Made by a program: the position numbers and the translations under genes | The notes under the pieces: model-generated | Seen by the model: the letters and a program-made list of their open reading frames with translations, nothing else | The model's database searches: none | What the model was told of the DNA's origin: nothing | Shown: one piece after another, positions 44,422 through 55,200 of the stretch | Layout: each line of letters begins with the position of its first letter | Position numbering within the stretch: the first letter of the stretch is position 1 | NCBI GenBank assembly: GCA_034931985.1 | Contig: JAYGHB010000103.1 | Location: forward strand, 14,901 to 78,900 | Length of the DNA: 64,000 nucleotides | Source: Halotia wernerae | GTDB taxonomy: Bacteria; Cyanobacteriota; Cyanobacteriia; Cyanobacteriales; Nostocaceae | Direction of reading: 5' to 3'

Positions 44422-47400
44422 GATTGAAGATATTTATGAACTTTCACCGATGCAGCAAGGTTTGCTGTTTCACACCTTAACGGCTCCCAATTCGGGTACG
44501 TATTTTGAGCAATTAAGTTGCACCTTGCAAGGAGAATTTAATGTTGCGGCTTTTAGGCAAGCTTGGCAACAAGTCGTAGATCGCCACCCGATTTTGCGTA
44601 CCGCCTTTTATTGGCAAGGCTTAGAGCAACCTTATCAAGTAGTTCATTGCCAAGCGACATTGCCTTACGAACAGCTAGACTGGCGCGACTTATCTGCACA
44701 GGAACAACAAACACAATTAGAAGAACTTTTAGTGAGCGATCGCCAGCGTGGTTTTGAACTGTCGCAACCAACCTTACTCCGCCTCACCTTAATTCAACTA
44801 ACTGACGACACCCATCAATTTATTCGCAGTCATCACCACATCCTACTAGATGGTTGGTCTTGGTCTATCCTTTGGGAAGAAGTTCATCTCATATACCAAG
44901 CTTTATGTCAAGGTAAAGATATCAACTTAGCACCAGTCTTGCCCTTTCGAGACTACATTACTTGGCTACAGCAGCAAAACTTAGCTGGTGCAGAGACATT
45001 TTGGCGGCAAAAACTTAAAGGCTTTACTGCGCCAACAAAGTTGATGTTAGATCAAATTCCTAATAGTCTACCCAGCCTGGGTGAAGATTTTGACAATCAA
45101 CATATCTTTCTATCGCAGTCCTTAACAAATGCCTTACAGTCTTTAGCCCGTAGGCATCAGCTAACATTGAATATCCTCATCCAAGGAGTTTGGGCTGTTT
45201 TATTAAGCCGCTATAGTGGTGAGCAAGATATAGTTTTTGGTGCTACATCTTCTGGTAGACCGCCCGAATTACCAGGAGTAGAATCAATAGCTGGATTATT
45301 TCTCAACACTTTGCCGCTACGAGTCGAAGTATTGCCAGAAGCTTCACTGTTAAATTGGTTCAAGCAGCTGCAAACAGAACAAATAGAAACACGTCAGTAT
45401 GAATACAGTGCGCTATCACAAATTCAGCGTTGGAGCGAAATTTTACCTGGTCTACCTTTATTTGAGAGTATTGTAGTTTTCAATAACTTTCCCTTAGATC
45501 AAGCCAGATGGAAATTAGGGGAAAGCATTGGCTCTAGTAATTATCGCTCCTTTGAAAAAACCAACTATCCCCTCACCTTCACAGTAGTACCGGGTTCACA
45601 AATAAAACTAGATATTGGCTATGATACCCGTCGCTTTAGCGCTGCGACTGTTGCGCGATTTTTAGAACATATCCAATCTTGGCTAGAAAACATTGTTACT
45701 AATCCCCAGGGGCGACTGCTTGACTTGCAGCCTGTTACAGATAAAGAAAGATATCAAATACTACAAGAATGGAATAATACTACAACTGAATATCCACAAG
45801 ACAAATGCATCCATCAGTTGTTTGAGGCGCAGGTAGAAAAAACACCAGATGCTATTGCAGTTGTCTTTGAAGAGCAATATCTAACTTATAGCCAACTAAA
45901 TCAGCAAGCCAACCAATTAGCACATTATTTGCAAAAATTAGGTGTTAGGCCAGAGTTATTAGTTGCGATTTGTGTAGAGCGATCGCCGTTAATGCTCATT
46001 GGAATTTTAGCGATTCTCAAAGCCGGTGGTGCTTATGTTTCTCTTGACCCCGATTATCCCCAAGAACGCTTGGGCTTTATGTTATCAGATGCACAAGTGC
46101 CAGTGTTGCTTACACAGGAATCTGTCTTGGCAAAGCTTCCAAATACTCAAGCAAAAGTTATATGTATAAATAATACAGAGTTAATAGCACAGCGATCGCA
46201 AAATAATCCTGTTAATCAAAGCAAGCTGGAAAATTTAGCCTATGTGATCTATACATCCGGATCTACTGGTAAACCCAAAGGGGTAATGATTGAACATAGG
46301 TCATTGGTGAACTACACGCAAGCAGCTATTGAGGAATATGAAATAAGTTTCAGCGATCGCATCCTACAATTTGCCTCAATTAGCTTTGACGCAGCCGCCG
46401 AAGAAATTTTTCCTTGTTTAGTACAGGGAGCAACCTTGGTACTACGAACTGATGAAATGTTAAATTCAGTACCTACTTTTTTAGAAGAATGTCAACAACA
46501 ATCACTGACTGTATTAGATTTACCTACTGCTTTTTGGCAGCAATTAACTTCTGAATTACCTGCACTCAGATTAACTTTACCGCCATCTCTACGATTAGTT
46601 ATTATTGGTGGTGAAAAAGCTCTACCAGATAAAGTATCTACTTGGCAACAGTGTGTAGATTCAAAAGTAAAGCTAGTCAACAGCTACGGACCAACAGAAG
46701 CCACAGTAGTGGCCACAACTTGCGATTTATCAGCACAAAATTTTACCAAAGAAATACCCATTGGAAAGGCTATTGCCAATATTCAAACTTATGTTTTAGA
46801 CCGATACTTGCAACCAGTTCCGATTGGTGTATCTGGTGAATTATATATTGGCGGTACAGGTGTAGCACGGGGTTATCTCAATCAACCCCAATTAACATCT
46901 GAAAAATTTATCCCTAACCCATTTAGCTTAAAAGCTAATTCTCGCCTCTACAAAACAGGAGACTTAGTACGCTACCGCAGTGATGGTAATATTGAAATTA
47001 TTGGTCGGGTAGATCACCAAGTAAAAATTCGCGGATTCCGAATTGAGTTAGGAGAAATTGAAGCGGTACTTAGCCAACACCCAGCCGTACAAGCATCTAT
47101 AGTTATTGCTGAAGAACAGCGACTAGTTGCTTATTGGGTGGCAAAACAACAACCTCTACCTGCAATTAGTGAATTGCGCCACTTCCTCGGACAGAATTTG
47201 CCCCAGTATATGATTCCGGCTACATTTTTGCAGTTAGCAACCCTACCACTGACACCAAATGGCAAAGTAGATAGAAAAGCATTGCCAGCACCCGATTACG
47301 TTAGGTCAGAATTAGGCAAACAGTTTATAGCTCCCCGTAACCCAATAGAAATCAAATTAGCCCATATTTGGGCAGAAGTTTTGCGTTTAGAACAAGTGGG

Positions 47401-49003
47401 GATTGAAGACAACTTCTTTGAGTTGGGTGGAGATTCAATTTTAACTATTCAGATAGTTGCCAAAGCTAACCAAGCAGGTTTACGACTGACTGCAAAACAG
47501 TTATTTCAGTACCAAAATATTGCTGAATTAGCTGTGGTCTGTCTTACTACTGAGGAGACTACACAAGCCGAGCAAGAGATTGTTACAGGTTTAGTACCTC
47601 TAACACCCATCCAACATTGGTTTTTCCGTCAAAATTTACCAGAGTCGCACCATTACAACCAAGCTGTTTTATTGGAAGTTCAACAAGCGATCGCTCCAGA
47701 TCTGTTAAGCCACAGTATACAGCATTTATACATCCATCACGATGCCCTGCGGCTACGGTTTGAGCAAACCGAGTCTGGCTGGCAGCAGGTAATAGCACCA
47801 CCGGAAATAGAAGTAACGTTGACACGATTCGATTTTTCTACACTACCAGCAGGAGAACAACAGCCAGCTATAGAAGCAGCAGCTACCAAATTACAAGCAA
47901 CTTTCGATTTGTCCAGTGGACTTTTAATTAAAGTAGCATTGTTTGATTTGGGTACTCATCAGCCAAGCCGTTTATTGATTATTATCCATCACTTAGCTGT
48001 AGATGGTGTTTCTTGGCGAATTTTGCTGGAGGATTTACAAACAGTTTATCAGCAGTTTAGTCAAGGCAAAACTGTTGAGTTACCAGCAAAAACTACTTCC
48101 TTTAAACAATGGTCATATCATTTACAGGAGTATGTAAAATCAGAAGCCTTAGCGCCAGAACAGCATTACTGGTTAACTTTGTCTCAAAAGGAAATGTTCG
48201 CTCTGCCAATCGATTATCTTAATGGAGAAAACACAGAAAACTCTAAAGATATCGTATCAATAGAATTAAATGTCCAAGACACTCAAGCACTCTTAAAAAA
48301 AGTGCCACAAGCATATAACACTCAAATTAATGATGTGTTGTTAACGGCACTGGGGCAAACTTTTGTTCATTGGGCTGGAAATCAATCTTTATTAGTAGAA
48401 TTAGAAGGTCATGGACGCGAAGAAATTTTCGATAATGTAAATTTATCCCGTACCATTGGTTGGTTTACAAATATCTTTCCAGTCCACATCGATTTAGAAG
48501 CAGCTTTAGACCCAGGGACAGCTTTAAAGATAGTCAAAGAAGAACTGCGAAGTATTCCCAATCGAGGTATTGGTTATGGAGTAATGCGCTATTTAAGTCA
48601 TGATCAAAAAATAACAGAAATGCTGAATAGTATCCCCAAAGCTGAAGTACTTTTTAATTACTTGGGTCAGTTTGACCAGACATTTTCTCAGTCTTCTTCG
48701 TTTAAGTTTGCTCAAGAATCTAGCGGATTAACTCTGAGCCGGCGAGGTCTAAGGAGCCATCTTTTAGAAATCAACGCTTTGATAACTAACAGCAAGTTAC
48801 GAGTGGATTGGGCTTATAGCAAAAATCTTCATCGTCAAACTACAGTCACATCTCTAGCCGAAAAATTTAAGGAAGTGCTGTGTGAACTCATTGCTCATTG
48901 TCTATCTCCAGAAGCTGGGGGTTATACTCCTTCAGACTTTCCTGATGTAATGCTTGATGAAAATCAATTAGAAAAAGTTCTCGCTGAAATGGGTTTAGGT
49001 TAG
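44408..49003 (+). CDS. NRPS C-A(Lys-like)-PCP-E
   Basis: One full module with epimerization, 1531 residues. The C domain (IYELSPMQQGLLFHTL; HHHILLDG near 143) belongs to the type that follows E domains, consistent with the E remnant on the preceding PKS. The A domain core lies near 614. The code reads approximately DAEDIGSVVK, resembling Lys codes of the DAE-x-IG-x-V type; the fourth position is uncertain because of a one-residue alignment ambiguity. PCP GGDS is near 1009, and the E domain is intact (HHLAVDG near 1193, EGHGRE near 1333), so a D-residue is expected. ATG 44408 is preferred: GGAGGT precedes it by 7 bases. It overlaps the PKS2 stop by 14 bases. Confidence 0.88.
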   Translation: MEIDKIEDIYELSPMQQGLLFHTLTAPNSGTYFEQLSCTLQGEFNVAAFRQAWQQVVDRHPILRTAFYWQGLEQPYQVVHCQATLPYEQLDWRDLSAQEQQTQLEELLVSDRQRGFELSQPTLLRLTLIQLTDDTHQFIRSHHHILLDGWSWSILWEEVHLIYQALCQGKDINLAPVLPFRDYITWLQQQNLAGAETFWRQKLKGFTAPTKLMLDQIPNSLPSLGEDFDNQHIFLSQSLTNALQSLARRHQLTLNILIQGVWAVLLSRYSGEQDIVFGATSSGRPPELPGVESIAGLFLNTLPLRVEVLPEASLLNWFKQLQTEQIETRQYEYSALSQIQRWSEILPGLPLFESIVVFNNFPLDQARWKLGESIGSSNYRSFEKTNYPLTFTVVPGSQIKLDIGYDTRRFSAATVARFLEHIQSWLENIVTNPQGRLLDLQPVTDKERYQILQEWNNTTTEYPQDKCIHQLFEAQVEKTPDAIAVVFEEQYLTYSQLNQQANQLAHYLQKLGVRPELLVAICVERSPLMLIGILAILKAGGAYVSLDPDYPQERLGFMLSDAQVPVLLTQESVLAKLPNTQAKVICINNTELIAQRSQNNPVNQSKLENLAYVIYTSGSTGKPKGVMIEHRSLVNYTQAAIEEYEISFSDRILQFASISFDAAAEEIFPCLVQGATLVLRTDEMLNSVPTFLEECQQQSLTVLDLPTAFWQQLTSELPALRLTLPPSLRLVIIGGEKALPDKVSTWQQCVDSKVKLVNSYGPTEATVVATTCDLSAQNFTKEIPIGKAIANIQTYVLDRYLQPVPIGVSGELYIGGTGVARGYLNQPQLTSEKFIPNPFSLKANSRLYKTGDLVRYRSDGNIEIIGRVDHQVKIRGFRIELGEIEAVLSQHPAVQASIVIAEEQRLVAYWVAKQQPLPAISELRHFLGQNLPQYMIPATFLQLATLPLTPNGKVDRKALPAPDYVRSELGKQFIAPRNPIEIKLAHIWAEVLRLEQVGIEDNFFELGGDSILTIQIVAKANQAGLRLTAKQLFQYQNIAELAVVCLTTEETTQAEQEIVTGLVPLTPIQHWFFRQNLPESHHYNQAVLLEVQQAIAPDLLSHSIQHLYIHHDALRLRFEQTESGWQQVIAPPEIEVTLTRFDFSTLPAGEQQPAIEAAATKLQATFDLSSGLLIKVALFDLGTHQPSRLLIIIHHLAVDGVSWRILLEDLQTVYQQFSQGKTVELPAKTTSFKQWSYHLQEYVKSEALAPEQHYWLTLSQKEMFALPIDYLNGENTENSKDIVSIELNVQDTQALLKKVPQAYNTQINDVLLTALGQTFVHWAGNQSLLVELEGHGREEIFDNVNLSRTIGWFTNIFPVHIDLEAALDPGTALKIVKEELRSIPNRGIGYGVMRYLSHDQKITEMLNSIPKAEVLFNYLGQFDQTFSQSSSFKFAQESSGLTLSRRGLRSHLLEINALITNSKLRVDWAYSKNLHRQTTVTSLAEKFKEVLCELIAHCLSPEAGGYTPSDFPDVMLDENQLEKVLAEMGLG

Positions 49004-49015
49004 GAGAAAAATGCC

Positions 49016-52000
49016 ATGAATAAGAAAAATATTGAAGCTATTTATCCATTGTCTCCAACCCAGCAAGGGATGTTATTTGAGACTTTATTTGCTCCCAATT
49101 CAGGTATTCATCTTGAACAGTCTATCTGCACTTTACAGGGAAATGTGAGTGCGTCAGCTTGTGAGCAAGCTTGGCAGAGGATTATTGCACGACACTCAGT
49201 TTTAAGAACAGGCTTTGTCTGGAAGGAGCAGGAACAGCCACTTCAAGTAGTTTTGCGACAAGTAGCAGTCCCATTGGAGCAGCAAGACTGGCGAGAATAT
49301 TCTTTACTAGAACAACAAGCACAACTGCAAGCTTATCTTCAGAGCGATCGCGATCGCGGTTTCAATTTATCTCAACCATCTCTCATGCGTTTGGCACTTT
49401 TTCAAACTAATGAAAATACTTATCAATTAGTTTGGACTTCTCATCATATTCTTATGGATGGCTGGTGCGGCCCGTTATTATTTCAGGAATTCTTATCTTG
49501 TTACCAAGCTTTAAGCCAAGGTCAAGATTTACACCTTAAACCAGTTCGCCCCTACAAAGATTATATTGCCTGGCTCAAGCAACAAGATGAATTACAAGTT
49601 AAAGAATTTTGGCAAAAAAACTTAAAAGATTTTACCAAACCCACCCCATTAGGAATAATAGCAGAACCTCAAGGTGATATTGCTAATAAAGCAAAATATG
49701 GTGAGCAACAAATATATTTCAATGCCACAAACACAGAAATTATCAAATCTTTAGCAAAATCTCATCGCCTAACATTGAACACTATAGTTCAAGGAATTTG
49801 GGCATTACTTCTTTGCCGCTATAGTAGTGAAGATAATGTAGTTTTTGGGATTACAGTATCCGGTCGTCCAGCAAATTTACCAGGAATTGAATCAACTATT
49901 GGGCTGTTTATTAATACTTTACCTTTAAGAGTAAAAATTGATCAACAAGAAAATTTATGGTGCTGGCTCAACAATATCCAGAATTATAATCTTGAGTTAC
50001 GCCAATACGAACATAGCAATGCAGGACAAGTTCATCAATGCAGTGAATTACCAGGACATTTACCTCTCTATGAAAGTCTTTTAGTTTTCGAGAACTATCC
50101 TGTAGATATAAGTACATTACAGTCTGCTGATCTAAAAATTAACATATCTAATTCGCGTTCCATTGGCGCACAAACTAAATATGCTCTCACCTTTTTAGCA
50201 ACTGTTAATTCAGAACTCCATTTTAAATGCGTTTATGATCAACATCGTTTTGATATTGCTGATGTAGAGCAGATTTTAGAACATTTTTTAACATTATTAA
50301 ATAGGATTATTTCTGAACCAGAAGTAACTTTACAAACACTTTTAGAGCAACTTTCTCTGGAGCAAATCCCAAGAGTTAGACCTGTACAACAATCTGCACC
50401 AGTTACAGAAAACCAAGTTCTACAAACTCAACACACTCCTATGGAAGAGGTATTAGCAGGGATATGGATAGAAATTCTTGGTAGAGAATGTATAGGTAAT
50501 AATGATAATTTTTTTGATTTAGGCGGACATTCACTGTTAGCGACTCAGGTAATATCTCGCCTCCGGGACGTTTTTAAGATAGAGATACCGCTAAGTTATT
50601 TGTTTGAGTCGCCAACCATAGCAAAATGCGCCCAGAGGATAGAAACTAAAATCAGAACAGGGGAAAAATTGGAGACTCCGCCAATAAAACCTGTTAGTAG
50701 GAGTGAAAATTTACTCTTATCTTTTGCTCAACAAAGACTATGGTTACTCGATCAATTAGACCCAGACAATCATACTTATAATGATCCTACGGCTGTGCGC
50801 TTGACTGGTTCACTTAACATCACAGCCTTAGAACAAAGTCTAAAAGCAGTCGTAAGTCGTCATGAAACCTTACGCACAGTTTTTACTACAGTCGAAGGGC
50901 AACCAGTTCAGAAAATTCAACCGATTACGGATATTACTATAGCAATAGTAGACCTCAGAGTAAAAGAGCGATCGCTTCAACAACTAGAAGCACAAGCAAA
51001 GCGCCTTGCACTCGCAGAAGCACAACGCTCATTCAACCTAGCTCAAGGGCCACTACTACGAGTCGTGTTACTACAGCTAGACGAAACAGAGTATGTATTA
51101 CTGCTGACCATGCACCACATCATCTCCGACCTGTGGTCAATGGCGATACTCATTCGGGAACTAGCAGATTTTTACGCAGCCTTTAGCCAAGGGAAATCGC
51201 TGACACTTCCAGACTTGCCAATTCAATATGCAGATTTTGCTGTTTGGCAGAGAGAATGGATGCAAGGAAAAGTGTTAGAAACCCAACTAGCTTACTGGAA
51301 GCAGCAACTTCAAAACGCTCCCACAAAGCTAGAGTTACCCACAGACAAACCTCGACCTTGGCAACCAACTTATACTGGTTCAACCCAATTATTCCAGTTA
51401 CCCAAAGACCTCAGCGATACACTGAAATTACTTAGTCAGCGAGAGGATGTTACCCTCTCAATGACCCTGCTAACGACGTTCAATGTTTTGCTCTACTACT
51501 ACACCAAGCAAGAGGATATCCTTGTCGGTTCGCCCATTGCTAACCGTAACCACAGTGAAATTGAAGGATTAATTGGCTTTTTTGTCAATAGTTTAGTTCT
51601 GCGGACAGACCTTTCAGGAAACCCTAGTTTTAGTGAATTGCTGCGTCGGACACGCGAGGTAACTTTAGGGGCATACACCCACCAGGATTTGCCCTTTGAA
51701 AAGTTAGTCAAAGAATTGCAGCTAGAACGAGACTTGAATTATAATCCACTGTTTCAAGTGTGGTTTACTTTACAGAATATAGCCACACCGGATATTCAAA
51801 AACTTACTTTATCTTTACCTGATCTCATCCTTAGCCCCTTCGAGACCAACAAGCAGAGATCTCCGTTTGATTTAGGACTCCTACTTTCAGAACAACCGGA
51901 AGGTATTAGCGGTTGCTTTGAATACAAAACGGATTTATTTGAACCTAGCACTATAGTCTGCATGACAGAACAGTTAGAAACGCTTTTGCGGTCTGTGGTT

Positions 52001-52132
52001 ACACAACCAGATATCCAACTCAACCAACTAGTAGAAAAACTCAACGAATCTGACTATCAAAAGCAACTGACTCAAGAAAAAGAGTATAAAAACACAATTC
52101 GCCAGAAGTTAATCAAGATTAAACAAAAATAA
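49016..52132 (+). CDS. NRPS C-PCP-C lacking an adenylation domain
   Basis: A 1038-residue synthetase with no A domain. C1 (IYPLSPTQQGMLFETL; HHILMDG near 142) belongs to the post-E type and follows the D-residue module. It runs directly through a short linker into a PCP with an intact GGHSLL near 503. C2 (LSFAQQRLWLLDQLDP; HHIISDL near 701) is of the L-acceptor type. The PCP must be charged in trans, or the module is skipped. C2 then hands over to the Interface-A-PCP-E protein, the same split as at 29408/35212. The tail QLTQEKEYKNTIRQKLIKIKQK-like end resembles that of the Ser NRPS. It starts 12 bases after the previous stop. Confidence 0.9.
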   Translation: MNKKNIEAIYPLSPTQQGMLFETLFAPNSGIHLEQSICTLQGNVSASACEQAWQRIIARHSVLRTGFVWKEQEQPLQVVLRQVAVPLEQQDWREYSLLEQQAQLQAYLQSDRDRGFNLSQPSLMRLALFQTNENTYQLVWTSHHILMDGWCGPLLFQEFLSCYQALSQGQDLHLKPVRPYKDYIAWLKQQDELQVKEFWQKNLKDFTKPTPLGIIAEPQGDIANKAKYGEQQIYFNATNTEIIKSLAKSHRLTLNTIVQGIWALLLCRYSSEDNVVFGITVSGRPANLPGIESTIGLFINTLPLRVKIDQQENLWCWLNNIQNYNLELRQYEHSNAGQVHQCSELPGHLPLYESLLVFENYPVDISTLQSADLKINISNSRSIGAQTKYALTFLATVNSELHFKCVYDQHRFDIADVEQILEHFLTLLNRIISEPEVTLQTLLEQLSLEQIPRVRPVQQSAPVTENQVLQTQHTPMEEVLAGIWIEILGRECIGNNDNFFDLGGHSLLATQVISRLRDVFKIEIPLSYLFESPTIAKCAQRIETKIRTGEKLETPPIKPVSRSENLLLSFAQQRLWLLDQLDPDNHTYNDPTAVRLTGSLNITALEQSLKAVVSRHETLRTVFTTVEGQPVQKIQPITDITIAIVDLRVKERSLQQLEAQAKRLALAEAQRSFNLAQGPLLRVVLLQLDETEYVLLLTMHHIISDLWSMAILIRELADFYAAFSQGKSLTLPDLPIQYADFAVWQREWMQGKVLETQLAYWKQQLQNAPTKLELPTDKPRPWQPTYTGSTQLFQLPKDLSDTLKLLSQREDVTLSMTLLTTFNVLLYYYTKQEDILVGSPIANRNHSEIEGLIGFFVNSLVLRTDLSGNPSFSELLRRTREVTLGAYTHQDLPFEKLVKELQLERDLNYNPLFQVWFTLQNIATPDIQKLTLSLPDLILSPFETNKQRSPFDLGLLLSEQPEGISGCFEYKTDLFEPSTIVCMTEQLETLLRSVVTQPDIQLNQLVEKLNESDYQKQLTQEKEYKNTIRQKLIKIKQK

Positions 52133-52213
52133 AACATTAGCAGCAACTTATAACTTTAACTCTTCATTACTCTCCGCGCCTCTGTCTGAATAAAATCCTG
52201 ATTTTCAAATATT

Positions 52214-55200
52214 ATGCAAACGCAAATTCTTAAAGGTGTCCGAATTTCTCCACTCCAGAAACATCTGTGGTTGTTACAGCACACAGATACAGATAAGCAA
52301 ACGCCATTTCGCGCCCAAGGAGCAGTTTTAATTGAAGGCAAGCTAGACATAGCTAACCTTAAAGAAGTGTTAAAAAATGTTGTGAATAAGCATGAAATAC
52401 TTAGGACTAAATTTCAGTGCTTATCGGGGATGGAAATTCCAGTTCAAGTAATCAATGATGGTAGCATCTGCTGGGAAGACGACTATGATTTAAGTGGCTG
52501 GCAACTTCAGCGACAAGAAGCTAAGATTAACGTAATTTTTCAAGAAATGCTTTATTTGGCTTTTGATTACGAAAAAGGTCAAAGTTTGCATATCTCCCTA
52601 ATAATTTTATCACCGCAAAAATATATATTAATTTTGAGCTTACCCGCATTGTGTGCGGATTCTACAACTCTGAAAAATTTGGTGCATGAAATCAGTAGTT
52701 CTTACGAAGCTTGTTTACAAGATAAAGAATTATCTGATGAAATCCTCCAGTATGCTGATATTGCTGAATGGCAAAATGAATTACTTGAATCAGAAGATAC
52801 AGCAATAGGTAGAGAGTATTGGCGTAAACAGGATATTGCTCACCTTTTGGATTTACATTTGCCTTTAGAGAATCAACTGCAAGTCAATCAAGAGTTTCAG
52901 CCTCAAGTTATGAGCTTGCCGATAAATCCTGATTTTACTAATGAAATTAAAACTTTAGCTCATAAAAATAATACTGCTGTTTCTGTATTATTATTGGCTT
53001 GTTGGCAAGCCTTGCTGATGCGTTTAACTGGGCAATCGGAAATAGTTATTGGTACGGCTAGCGATGGTCGTAATTACGAAGAATTAAAATCATCGCTAGG
53101 ATTATTTGCTAAATATTTACCTTTACATAGTCATTTAACATCAACTAGCTCTTTTAGTGAAGTTTTACAGAGAACTCAAGATCGCCTGCAAGAAAATCAT
53201 GAATGGCAAGATAGTTTTAATTGGGAAATTATTAAATTTAGCAAGGATATAACTATATCATATTTTCCGTTTTGTTTTGATTTTGAATCACAAAACTATA
53301 AATATACTGCTGCTAATATTAGCTTTTCAATTTACAAGCAGTATGCATGTACAGACAGGTTTAAAGTAAAATGTTCCTATTTGGAATCCAACGATTATTT
53401 GACTGTAGAATTTCACTATGATGCTAACTTATTTAGTTCTGAAAATATAAATCGTTTAACGGAAGAATTTGAGACTTTATTGCACAGTATCTTAAAAAAT
53501 CCGTTATCGGCAATTAGTGAATTAGAGATATTACCGCCAAACGAGTTACAACAACTACTGGTTAATTTTAATCGTACCCAGACTGACTATCCCAAAAATA
53601 AGTGCATTCATCAATTATTTGAGGAACAGGTGAACCGCACACCAGACAATATTGCTGTTGTGTATAAAAATCAGCAGTTAACTTATAGTGAACTTAACAC
53701 CCGCGCTAACCAACTAGCCCATTACCTACAACAATTAGGAGTTAAGCCAGAAGTACCAGTGGGGATTTGTGTTGAACGCTCCTTAGAAATGGTCATCGGC
53801 TTATTAGGTATTCTCAAAGCAGGTGGAGCATATCTACCAATTGAGCCAACCTATCCCAAAGAACGTCAAGCATTTATCTTACAAGATGCTCAAACACCTG
53901 TACTGCTAACTCAACAACATTTAGCAGCAAACTTACCGATAGAAAAAACCCAAGTAATTTGCTTAGATACTGATTGGGAAACTATTACCCAACAGCCAAC
54001 AGATAACCCAGTCAGTGAGATTACAACTCTCAACCTGGCTTACATCATCTACACTTCTGGCTCGACAGGCAAACCCAAAGGTACATTAATTCACCATCAA
54101 GGACTAGTTAACTACCTGAGTTGGTGTACCCAAGCTTATAATGTTGACCAAGGTACAGGAACAATCGTTCACTCTCCTTTAGGATTTGACCTGACGATTA
54201 CCAGTCTTTTCTCTGGGTTACTGGTGGGGAATCAGGTAGAAATTCTCTCAGAAGACCAAGGTATTGAAGCTCTGGGTAATGCTTTACGCGATCGCTCTAA
54301 CTTAAGCTTGGTGAAAATTACACCCGCTCACCTGAAGTTACTGAGTCAGATCTTATTACCGCAAGAAGCCGCAGGTCGCACCAGAGCCTTCATTATTGGT
54401 GGTGAAAATTTGTTGGCTGAAGATATTGCTTTCTGGCGGGAGTTTGCACCAGATACAATGTTGATTAATGAATATGGGCCGACAGAAACAGTCGTCGGTT
54501 GTTGCATTTACCAAGTACCGATAGGAGAAAATCTTTCTACTTCAGTCGCAATTGGTAATGCGATCGCTAATACCCAGTTATATGTGCTTGACCAATACTG
54601 TCAACCTGTACCGATTGGGGTGGTGGGTGAGTTGCACATTGGAGGCTTGGGATTAGCTAGAGGTTATCTCAATCAGCCGGAATTGACAGCACAAAAGTTT
54701 ATTCCTAACCCATTTTCTGAAAAACCAGGAGAACGGCTTTATAAAACTGGTGATTTGGTGCGTTACCGACTAGATGGGGTTCTGGAATTTCTGGGACGAA
54801 TCGATGACCAGGTAAAAATTCGCGGTTTCCGCATTGAACTAGCAGAAATTCAGTCTGTAATTTTAGAGCATTCAGGGGTAAAGGAAGCCGTAGTCATAGC
54901 ACGGGAGGATGTTCCAGGTAACACTTGTACTGAGCGTAGTCGAAGTAAACGTTTAGTTGCATACATTGTTTGGAATGCAGAATCGCCCAGTTCTATCAAT
55001 GTTCTGCAAAGCTTTTTGTCAGAGAAGCTGCCTGATTATATGGTTCCTTCGGTCGTTGTAGCATTAAAGGCTCTGCCTTTGACAACTAATGGCAAGGTAG
55101 ATATAAAAGCATTGCCAGCACCAGAACAAATTAGAGCCGAGTCAGGTACTTTTGTGCCTCCGAGTACGCCAACTGAAAAATTATTAGCAGACATTTGGAC

